Assembly (NCBI GenBank): GCA_021789895.1
Contig: JAJYIU010000004.1
Span: forward strand, 95,272-159,271
Source of the DNA: Acidobacteriota bacterium
Lineage (GTDB): Bacteria > Acidobacteriota > Terriglobia > Terriglobales > SCQP01
Direction of reading: 5' to 3'
Length of the DNA stretch: 64,000 bases
In this document: piece by piece, positions 20,843-28,839 of the stretch
Layout: each line of letters starts with the position of its first letter
Position numbering within the stretch: position 1 is the stretch's first letter
Translations under genes and position numbers: made by a program
The notes under the pieces: generated by a model
Databases searched by the model: none
The model's input: the letters and a program-made list of their open reading frames with translations, nothing else
Told to the model about the DNA's origin: nothing

Positions 20843-21727
20843 ATGAGAACGATTCATGATCCGGCGGAATTTCGCCGGCTTTGCCGCGAGCTGCGCGCCG
20901 CGCTGGAAAACTCGCAACCCGGCCCGCTGCGCCGCCTGGGGTTCGTGCCCACCATGGGCGCGCTGCACGCCGGGCATCTGGCTTTGGTGGCCGCCAGCCG
21001 CGCCCGCGACCAGGCCACCCTGGCCAGTATCTTCGTCAACCCGCTCCAGTTCGGCCCGCAGGAAGACCTGGCGCGGTATCCGCGCACGCTGGCGGCCGAC
21101 CAGGCGGCCCTGTCGCAGGCGGGCGTGGCCCTGCTGTTCGCGCCGGCGCCGGAAGCCATGTATCCAGGCGGTTTTTCCACCCGGGTCGAGGTGGAAGGGC
21201 TGAGCCAGCGCCTCTGCGGCGCCAGCCGCCCCGGTCATTTCCGCGGCGTGGCGACGGTGGTGCTCAAGCTGCTGCTGCTCTGCCGGCCGGAGACGCTTTA
21301 CCTGGGGCGCAAAGACGCCGCGCAAGTGGCCATCCTGCGCCGCATGATCTCCGATTTGAACCTGGAGACCTCCCTCGAGATTGTGCCGATCGTTCGCGAT
21401 GCCGACGGCCTCGCGCTCAGCTCGCGCAATCTCTATCTTTCACCCGGCGAGCGCGCGACCGCGCTGGCGCTCTCGCGGGCCTTGCGGCGGATTGCCGATG
21501 CCTACGCGCGCGGCGAGCGGCTGGCGCAGCGGGCGCTGGCGGCGGGCCGCGCCGAGCTGCAATCGCCCGCCCTCGCGCTGGAATATCTTGCCGCCGTGAA
21601 TGCCGATAGCTTGCTGCCGGTGGAGCAGTTGGGCCCGGGCGCGCTGGTGGCGCTTGCCGCCCGCGTCGGCGCGACCCGGCTGATCGATAATTTCATGATC
21701 CTCGCCGATGGCGAAGTGCAGCTTTAA
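20843..21727 (+). CDS. panC: Pantoate--beta-alanine ligase
   Basis: GFVPTMGALHAGHLALV, SIFVNPLQFGPQEDLARYPR, LYLGRKDAAQ; start MRTIHDPAEF, later than track start. Confidence 0.94.
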   Translation: MRTIHDPAEFRRLCRELRAALENSQPGPLRRLGFVPTMGALHAGHLALVAASRARDQATLASIFVNPLQFGPQEDLARYPRTLAADQAALSQAGVALLFAPAPEAMYPGGFSTRVEVEGLSQRLCGASRPGHFRGVATVVLKLLLLCRPETLYLGRKDAAQVAILRRMISDLNLETSLEIVPIVRDADGLALSSRNLYLSPGERATALALSRALRRIADAYARGERLAQRALAAGRAELQSPALALEYLAAVNADSLLPVEQLGPGALVALAARVGATRLIDNFMILADGEVQL

Positions 21728-23370
21728 ACCCGGGCCGGCCCGCCCGGCCGCCAGCCGCCGGTTTTAGGCTGCAGCAAGCGATGCAAGCCCGCGAGCGGCA
21801 GCGCCACCCAATCGGGGCGGTTGCGCAATTCGTAGCCCAGTTCGTACACCGCTTTTTCCCACTCGAAGCAATCCAGCGCGGCCTGCAACCGCTGGCCCGC
21901 GGCGTTCAAGGCGGCCAGGGCTTGCGGCGATTTGCCCGGCGGCGCGCTGGGAACGAGCCGCGCCGGCGAGGCGGTCATCTGCTGCCAATAGCCATTGGTG
22001 AAAGCCGTGCGGGCGAACTGGTTCCAGGCGCGCAGGGCGGCGGGAAAATTCGCGGCTGGCGCAGCCGGCTGGGATGAAGCCAGCTTGCGTTCCACCGCGG
22101 TGGCGGCATAGTCGAGCGAGCGCAGCATGCCGGCCACGTCTTTGAGCGCGCAGGCATGGCGGCGGCGCTCTTCCGGCGGACGCGCCGGCTCGCCTTCGAA
22201 ATCAATCACCACGAAATCTTCCCCCTCCGCGCCGGCCCGGGTGCGCAGCACCTGGCCGAGATGGTAATCGCCGTGGATGCGGATCAGCTCGATTTCGCCC
22301 TCGAGCTCGGCCGGCAACCGCAGGGCGCCGTTTTCGAGCGCGGGCAACAGGCTTTCGCCCAGACTGCGCACCTCGCCGCCAAGCTCCGGCAGGCGCAGCC
22401 GCAACTCGCCGGCGGCATTGCGGGCCAGCTCGCTGAGCTGCCGCGACCAGCTCGCAGCATAGGCGGCGTCGAAGGGGCGGGGAGCAAACGCGGGCGAGAC
22501 ACGGTCGCTTGCCAGCGCGAGGTGCATGGCCGCGGTGATCTCGCCCAGCCGCGACAGTTCGGGCAGCGCCGCGCCGGCCGGCGAATGCTCGCCTTCGGCG
22601 GCGGCGGCTTCCAGCTTTTTCAGCAGCCAAATCCAGCCGTCGCCCTGGTTGGGGATGAAATCCTGCGCCAGGACCAGCACCCGCGGCTCGGCTTCTCCGG
22701 GGCGGCGGTATTCCACTCCGCCGCGCCAGGTGGCGAGGTGGGGGAAGCGCCCTGCGGCGCTGAGAAAACGGGTCATCTCATAGTCGGGGTTCACTCCGGC
22801 GGCGATGCGGCGGAAGGCTTTCAGCACCAGGCGCGGGCGCGCATCGGCGTCGGCATAAATCAGCGACGAGTTGCTTTGCTCGACGCCGGCGGGGCGGCTG
22901 GAGGGCAGCGGCTCGCGCCATTGCGGCTCCGAGCGGGCCTGAAAAATTCCTGCCCGGCCGGCGAGATCGCCATGGCCGCGGAGCCAATCCAGCCAGAGGC
23001 GGCGAAATGCCGGCGCGTGCAAAGCGTCGCCCAGGCAGCGGCGTTCGCCCGCGGCCTCGATCCAGGCCACGACCGCGGTGTCCGGCAGTGCGGCGTCCGG
23101 CGGAACCAGCGCCAGCGGCAGAAAATACCAATCCGCCGCGATCGCCGATTTCACTTTGGCCAGGCACATGGCGAAGGCCGCGCCGTCCTGGCCGGCGTCC
23201 GGCAAAAGCGCCCAATCCAGCGCTTCGACGGAGATGATGGGACTGCCTTTGGCGCCATACCAGCGCTGCCGCGCCAGAAATTCCGCGCCCGCCGCCGCCA
23301 GCCATTCCGGCAAGCGCGAAAGCAAACGCTCCGGCCAGGCGCGGCCGTCTTTGACTTCCAATAGGGGCAT
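21724..23370 (-). CDS. Maltokinase / trehalose synthase C-terminal kinase-like protein
   Basis: FLARQRWYGAKG, IRIHGDYHLGQVLR, FVVIDFEGEPARPPEERR; stop overlaps convergent panC. Confidence 0.85.
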   Translation of the reverse strand: MPLLEVKDGRAWPERLLSRLPEWLAAAGAEFLARQRWYGAKGSPIISVEALDWALLPDAGQDGAAFAMCLAKVKSAIAADWYFLPLALVPPDAALPDTAVVAWIEAAGERRCLGDALHAPAFRRLWLDWLRGHGDLAGRAGIFQARSEPQWREPLPSSRPAGVEQSNSSLIYADADARPRLVLKAFRRIAAGVNPDYEMTRFLSAAGRFPHLATWRGGVEYRRPGEAEPRVLVLAQDFIPNQGDGWIWLLKKLEAAAAEGEHSPAGAALPELSRLGEITAAMHLALASDRVSPAFAPRPFDAAYAASWSRQLSELARNAAGELRLRLPELGGEVRSLGESLLPALENGALRLPAELEGEIELIRIHGDYHLGQVLRTRAGAEGEDFVVIDFEGEPARPPEERRRHACALKDVAGMLRSLDYAATAVERKLASSQPAAPAANFPAALRAWNQFARTAFTNGYWQQMTASPARLVPSAPPGKSPQALAALNAAGQRLQAALDCFEWEKAVYELGYELRNRPDWVALPLAGLHRLLQPKTGGWRPGGPARV

Positions 23371-23384
23371 GATGGCTGCGGCGC

Positions 23385-24851
23385 CTACTGCTTTGGATGT
23401 TGATTTTTATCTTCGGACTGCTTGGCTTTCTGTTCCAGCCGGGTTTCGATTTCACCGGCGATGCGCGCCGCCAGGCGGGGCGAGAGATAGCTTTCTAAAA
23501 TGCCGCGCACCAGATCGTTTTGCGCGGCTTTCGGTCCGGCGGCGGCTTCAGGCGCGGCGAACTCATCTGCTGCGTTGCCGTCGTTGCTTCCCGCCGAAGG
23601 CGCCGGTTCCGCAGGCGTGATGAAATCATCCAAGCCGGCCGCGGCTGGCTCGGTTTCAACCGGCTCAGCCGGGTCTGGCGCAACGGCTGCCGATTCGTCC
23701 TCGGCCTGCGCGCCTGCGGCCGGCGGCTGCAGGCCGGGCTCGGCCGCTGCCGGCTCGTCCGCGCGCTCGATGGCGTCCGCGAATTCCATTGCGCCGTTGG
23801 CCGCTGGCGGGGCTGGCGGAGCGCTGAGCAGGGCCGGGGAACGCCGGGCGTTGAGCAGAAGCAGTGCGCGGGCGGGAAAACCAGGCAGGATGAGAGCTGG
23901 CGGCGCGGGCGCCGCTTCGGTTTCAACTTCGCGATCGGCGGCGGCAGCCTCATCCACGGGCGCTGGTTGCGCCCCGGTAGCGGCGGTTTCGGCGCCAGTC
24001 TCGCCGGCGGCTGATTCCGCCCCGTGCCCGCCGGCGCTGAAGGCGCTTTCGACCATGGCCGCTTCCGCGTCAAATTCATCGGCCGGCGGCGCGCCAGGCA
24101 CGCTCTCCGGCGCGCCTTCCGACGTTTCCGTCGCGCTGTCCTCGCACGGCTCCGCCGCGCGGCGTGGCTCGGGCGTGGCTGCATTCGCGGGCGCTTTTGA
24201 TTCGGAATCCGGCGCGGGCAGGTCTTCAGCCGCCGCCTGGGTTTGCGGCGGGTTGGCCTCGGGCGCGGGCGCAGCGGCATTGGCCGCGCTCGCATTTTCA
24301 CCCTCCGCGGCGGTTTCGGCGGGAATGGCCTTGGCATCGTATTCGGGCGCGGCGGTTCCCGGCGCGGCGGAGTCGGCGGCCTCTCCGGCGTCTTCCGCGG
24401 CTGCTTCGCTCCCCGCCATCGCCATGCCATAAGATGCGGCGGCTGGTTCGGCGCTCACTTCCTCCGCGAACGGCTGGCGCGACAAATCCAGCAACTCGGC
24501 GACGAGTTTTTCGAGGGAGCTGGCCTCGAACGGCTTGCGCAATATGCCTTGCGGCCGGGCCTGGCGTTCCGCTTCGGGATCGAGCGTCTCGAAAATGCCC
24601 AGCGCCAGGATCACCGGGATGCGGCTCCAGCGGGGATGCTGGCCCAGCCGGGCGCAAAGCTCGTAGCCATTCAGGCCGGGCATATCGCTATCGGCGATCA
24701 GCAGGTCGGGCGGTTGCTGGGTTTCGATCTGACGCAGCGCAGCTTCGCCATTGCCCACCGCGATGACGGCGTAGCCCAGGTCGGAGAGGATGCGGCTGCC
24801 CATCCGCTGCGACTGCGGGCTGTCGTCGGCAAGTAAGATGCGCGAGGGCAT
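23385..24851 (-). CDS. Response regulator with long A/E/P-rich disordered linker and short C-terminal helix
   Basis: MPSRILLADDSPQSQRMGSRIL REC domain; low-complexity middle; ESYLSPRLAARIAGEIETRLEQKAK end. Confidence 0.75.
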   Translation of the reverse strand: MPSRILLADDSPQSQRMGSRILSDLGYAVIAVGNGEAALRQIETQQPPDLLIADSDMPGLNGYELCARLGQHPRWSRIPVILALGIFETLDPEAERQARPQGILRKPFEASSLEKLVAELLDLSRQPFAEEVSAEPAAASYGMAMAGSEAAAEDAGEAADSAAPGTAAPEYDAKAIPAETAAEGENASAANAAAPAPEANPPQTQAAAEDLPAPDSESKAPANAATPEPRRAAEPCEDSATETSEGAPESVPGAPPADEFDAEAAMVESAFSAGGHGAESAAGETGAETAATGAQPAPVDEAAAADREVETEAAPAPPALILPGFPARALLLLNARRSPALLSAPPAPPAANGAMEFADAIERADEPAAAEPGLQPPAAGAQAEDESAAVAPDPAEPVETEPAAAGLDDFITPAEPAPSAGSNDGNAADEFAAPEAAAGPKAAQNDLVRGILESYLSPRLAARIAGEIETRLEQKAKQSEDKNQHPKQ

Positions 24852-24913
24852 GGCAGCTTCATCTCCGGCCGGACTACGCCGGCGCGAAATCCTCCTGCTA
24901 CAATTTAGCCTGA

Positions 24914-25261
24914 ATGGGGCAAAATTCAACACCCGCGCGCCTGGGTCATTCCCTGGGGCGGCTGCTGGCGGGGCGCAACCCCCGCGCCCGCCGCGTGGGA
25001 CAGTGGGGCCGCGCCGGCCAGACCCTGCTGCAGCAGGTGTTCGGACAATTGCTCGCCGCCCTGCGCCAGATCGGGCTGCGCATCATGGGCGTGCTGTTTT
25101 TAACCTTCGCCCTGGTGTTTGGCATTCACGGTTTTACCAGTTGGCGCCACCTGCCGCCCAACGCCAATCCGGCCTTTCCGTGGATTCTGATGGGGCTGGG
25201 GCTGGCCTTCGCCTACTTCGGCCTCAGTTCTTTTTTCCGCGCGCTTCAGGGGAAACGCTGA
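24914..25261 (+). CDS. Small membrane protein, unknown function
   Basis: Two predicted TM segments (IGLRIMGVLFLTFALVFGIHG; WILMGLGLAFAYFGLSSFFRAL); tight to next CDS. Confidence 0.6.
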   Translation: MGQNSTPARLGHSLGRLLAGRNPRARRVGQWGRAGQTLLQQVFGQLLAALRQIGLRIMGVLFLTFALVFGIHGFTSWRHLPPNANPAFPWILMGLGLAFAYFGLSSFFRALQGKR

Positions 25262-25270
25262 AGGCCGGCC

Positions 25271-26899
25271 ATGGCCGCTGACAAGAACAAGCCCGCCCCC
25301 GATACCGTTTTCCCCGCCCTGCCGCCCGCGAAGACCAGTTCCGGCCTTCCCTTGCAAACGGTTTACCGCCCCGCCGATGCCGCCGGCCTGGATTACGAGC
25401 GCGACCTGGGCGACCCCGGCAGCTTTCCCTTCTGCCGCGGCATTCAGCCGGACATGTATCGCGGGCGGCTGTGGACGATGCGGCAATACGCCGGCTTCGC
25501 CGGCGCGGAGGAATCCAACCGCCGTTATCGTTTCCTGCTGGAGCAGGGCACCACCGGGCTTTCCATCGCCTTCGATCTGCCCACCCAGTTGGGGCTGGAT
25601 AGCGACCATCCCCAAGCGGCGGGCGAAGTGGGCAAGGTCGGGGTGGCGATTGACACCCTCGACGACATGCGCCGGCTGCTCGACGGGCTGCCGCTCGAGC
25701 GCATCACCTGCTCGATGACCATCAACGCCACCGCGCCCATCCTGCTGGCGCTCTATCTGGCGGTGGCGCGTGAGCGCGGCATCGGCTGGGAGCGGCTGGG
25801 CGGCACGGTGCAGAACGACATCCTGAAGGAATACATCGCCCGCGGAACCTATATTTACCCCATCGCGCCGGCGATGCGGCTGGCCACCGACATCATCGAG
25901 TTCGGCGCCCGCCGCCTGCCGCAATGGAACACGATTTCGATTTCCGGCTATCACATCCGCGAAGCCGGCTCGACCGCCGCCCAGGAGATCGCCTTCACCC
26001 TGGCCAACGGCTGCGCCTATGTCGAGGCGGCGCGAGCGCGCGGGCTGGAAGTGGATGCGTTTGCGCCGCGGCTGTCGTTTTTCTTCAACGCCCATAACCA
26101 GCTTTTCGAGGAAGCGGCGAAGTTCCGCGCGGCGCGGCGGCTATGGGCGCGGCTGATGCGCGAGCGCTTTCAGGCGCGCGATCCGCGCTCGCTGCGCCTG
26201 CGCTTCCATGCGCAGACCGCCGGCTCGACGCTCACCGCCCAGCAGCCGCTGAACAATCTCACCCGCACCGCCTACCAGGCATTGGCCGCGGTGCTGGGCG
26301 GAGCGCAATCCCTGCACACCAACGCCTACGACGAGGCCCTGGGACTGCCCACCGAAGCCGCGGCGGAGCTGGCGCTGCGCACCCAGCAGGTGCTGGCGTT
26401 TGAAAGCGGCGCGGCCTCCACCGCCGACCCGCTGGCGGGCTCGTATTTTGTCGAGTCGTTGACCGGCGCGCTGGAAGCGGCCGCGCGCGAGCTGCTGGAG
26501 CGCATCGCCGGGCGGGGCGGAATGGTGCGCGCGATCGAGACCGGCTGGGTGCAGGGCGAGATCCAGCAAGCCGCCTACCAGGCGCAGATGGCTATGGAAC
26601 GCGGCGAGGCGGTGGTGGTCGGCGTCAACCGCTTTCGTTCCGCCGCGCCGGCGCCGCCGCCGCTGCGGCTGGATCCGGCGCAGGAAACGGCCCAGGTCGA
26701 GCGCCTGCGCGAATGGCGCCGGCGTCGCGATCCTGGCCGTACGCAGGCCGCGCTGAACCGGCTGGAAGACGCCGCCCGGGACGAAGAGAACCTGCTGCCG
26801 CCGATGCTGGAAGCGGTCGAAGCCGCCGCCACGGTGGGCGAAATCGCCACCGCGCTACGGCGGGTCTTCGGAGAATACCGGGAAAGCGCGGCGGGCTGA
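25271..26899 (+). CDS. Methylmalonyl-CoA mutase family large-subunit catalytic domain
   Basis: [66 protein letters not shown]; no B12 domain. Confidence 0.93.
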   Translation: MAADKNKPAPDTVFPALPPAKTSSGLPLQTVYRPADAAGLDYERDLGDPGSFPFCRGIQPDMYRGRLWTMRQYAGFAGAEESNRRYRFLLEQGTTGLSIAFDLPTQLGLDSDHPQAAGEVGKVGVAIDTLDDMRRLLDGLPLERITCSMTINATAPILLALYLAVARERGIGWERLGGTVQNDILKEYIARGTYIYPIAPAMRLATDIIEFGARRLPQWNTISISGYHIREAGSTAAQEIAFTLANGCAYVEAARARGLEVDAFAPRLSFFFNAHNQLFEEAAKFRAARRLWARLMRERFQARDPRSLRLRFHAQTAGSTLTAQQPLNNLTRTAYQALAAVLGGAQSLHTNAYDEALGLPTEAAAELALRTQQVLAFESGAASTADPLAGSYFVESLTGALEAAARELLERIAGRGGMVRAIETGWVQGEIQQAAYQAQMAMERGEAVVVGVNRFRSAAPAPPPLRLDPAQETAQVERLREWRRRRDPGRTQAALNRLEDAARDEENLLPPMLEAVEAAATVGEIATALRRVFGEYRESAAG

Positions 26900-26932
26900 A
26901 GGCTGCCATCCGGACGCGGCCGGCAGCAGGGA

Positions 26933-27277
26933 TTAAGCGAAACTGCCGACTGCCGCCGCTTCGCTTTCATAGACCTCGAAGACGGTCAGCAGCTTGGTGA
27001 TCTGCAACAGCTCGTGAAAGCGCTTGCTGATATTCGCCAGGCGGATCTTGGCCCCCTGGGCATTGGCGGTGCTGTAGAGGCCCACCAGCGCGCCCAATCC
27101 GCTGCTGTCGATGAAATCCACCTGCCCCAGGTTCAGAACAATGCGCTTGGCGCCGCCGGCCAGCACCTGTTTTACGCGCTCGCGCAACTGGTTGGTTTCT
27201 TCGCCAAGCACGATGCGGCCGCTGGCCTCAATCACCGTAATGCCATTCACATTGCGGCTGGTCAGTTTCAGTGCCAT
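26933..27277 (-). CDS. STAS-domain anti-sigma factor antagonist
   Basis: VLNLGQVDFIDSSGLGALVGLY; start MALKLTSRN. Confidence 0.9.
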   Translation of the reverse strand: MALKLTSRNVNGITVIEASGRIVLGEETNQLRERVKQVLAGGAKRIVLNLGQVDFIDSSGLGALVGLYSTANAQGAKIRLANISKRFHELLQITKLLTVFEVYESEAAAVGSFA

Positions 27278-27432
27278 GCATTCCCCCCTCAGGTTTTTCC
27301 CGTAGCGCCAAGGCCAACTTCGGCCATTCTGGCGGAAATGCAAGTGTAAAGAATCCCGGCTCCGGTTTCAACCGAAAGCGTGGAAACGCAGTCCAACGTG
27401 CTAATTCGCCGCGCCGGGGGGAAAGCGCGGAT

Positions 27433-27672
27433 TCAGTGCGGATGTAGGGCTTTCGTCCACTCGAAGGCGGTTTCGGCGTCCGCATCCCAGTCGCAGCGCC
27501 AGCGGTAGCGATGGGCGTAATCGGGCAGCGGAAAAGCGTTGCCGCCCTGGATGCGGCGGCAGGTGTTAAGGATTGATCCGCCAGGCGGATCGGGCGCCGG
27601 CGCGGGGCGAGGCATGACGGGGCGGGCCAGCGCGGCGGCGCTGGCGAGGACGATGAAGTCGCGGCGCTTCAT
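27433..27672 (-). CDS. 79-aa Tat-signal-like small protein, translationally coupled to PIG-L gene
   Basis: MKRRDFIVLASAAALARPV twin-Arg signal; ATGA overlap with upstream gene. Confidence 0.5.
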   Translation of the reverse strand: MKRRDFIVLASAAALARPVMPRPAPAPDPPGGSILNTCRRIQGGNAFPLPDYAHRYRWRCDWDADAETAFEWTKALHPH

Positions 27673-28376
27673 CGCTGGCTCCAGGAGTTCAGACGGGTTT
27701 GATGGGAGGCGGCGCGGAAGGCCTGGGCATGGCGAAAGCCGGCCAGCGCGCCGCGGGTGACGGTGAGGGCGCGATAGTAGTTGGCGAAAGGGAACTTTTC
27801 CACGCCGCCGCGCCAGAGCTGGTAAGCCGAGCAGGCATGTACCCAGCGCCGGTAGGTGCGCGTGATATCCAGAAAAGTATCGGGCTGATAGTGCAGCGGG
27901 TCTTCCCAACTGTCGGCATAGTAGAGCGCCTGAACCGAGTGCGCCGGTCCGGAGGGCCGCCGCATGGCCGGCAAGGCGGCATAGAAAACGGCGTCGTTGA
28001 CCAGGTAATGGGCGTGCTGATCGTCGCGCTGATCGCTGCCGCCCCAATGCGTAATCACCACTTCGGGGCGCAGCTCGCGTATGACGTCGGCGATGCGCAG
28101 CGCCGCGGCTTCGGTATAGGGCAACTCGGCGTCGGGATAATCGAAAAAGCGCACCCCCGCGCCCAGCCGGCGCGCCGCCAATTCCGCCTCGCGCCGCTTC
28201 TGGATCGCGTAGGCCGCGGGCGGGAGCGTAGGCGAACCCTTTTCACCTAGCGTGAGATGCAGCAGGGTGGCGCGGCCGCCCTCTTCGACCGCCAACGCCA
28301 ATGCCCCGCCGCAGGTGAATTCCATGTCGGCCGGATGCGCATCAATTGCCAGAATTGAAGTCGCCATGCGCGCCAT
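27669..28376 (-). CDS. PIG-L/LmbE-type deacetylase
   Basis: SILAIDAHPADMEFTCGGALA, VVITHWGGSDQRDDQHAH. Confidence 0.88.
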   Translation of the reverse strand: MARMATSILAIDAHPADMEFTCGGALALAVEEGGRATLLHLTLGEKGSPTLPPAAYAIQKRREAELAARRLGAGVRFFDYPDAELPYTEAAALRIADVIRELRPEVVITHWGGSDQRDDQHAHYLVNDAVFYAALPAMRRPSGPAHSVQALYYADSWEDPLHYQPDTFLDITRTYRRWVHACSAYQLWRGGVEKFPFANYYRALTVTRGALAGFRHAQAFRAASHQTRLNSWSQR

Positions 28377-28839
28377 TGTAAGCCGAATAGCAATCTGTCA
28401 TTCCCAGCCAGCCGAAAACTTTTGCTGATTCGCGTCCTCTATGAATTTTTATCCCGGCTTCGCTGATGCTTTTTTATGATCCTGATCATGTACGCCGCCT
28501 GTTTTTAGGGTTGCATCGGCAGTTGCCTGCTTTGGTGATGGGCTCTCTCTTTTTCCCACGCCGGCAGTTCAGGCGCCCCGGTTATACGTTCCGCCTGCTT
28601 GGCAGGTGGCTGAACGCTGGCAGCCTTTATGAGGAAACTCTAATGAAAAATGAGACACTTCGCGATTTTGTCCGCACGTCTTTTTGCCGGGCTAAACCAT
28701 TACGGCTCAATAGTATGCTTTCGCTTTCGCTCGCTTCTTTTCTGCCTGTGTGTCTCGCCTGGCCATGGTTTGCTTAGCCCAAGCCGATAGCTGATTGCCG
28801 ACAGCCGATCGCATTGCTCAAGCAGGTGCCGGCGCGGAG

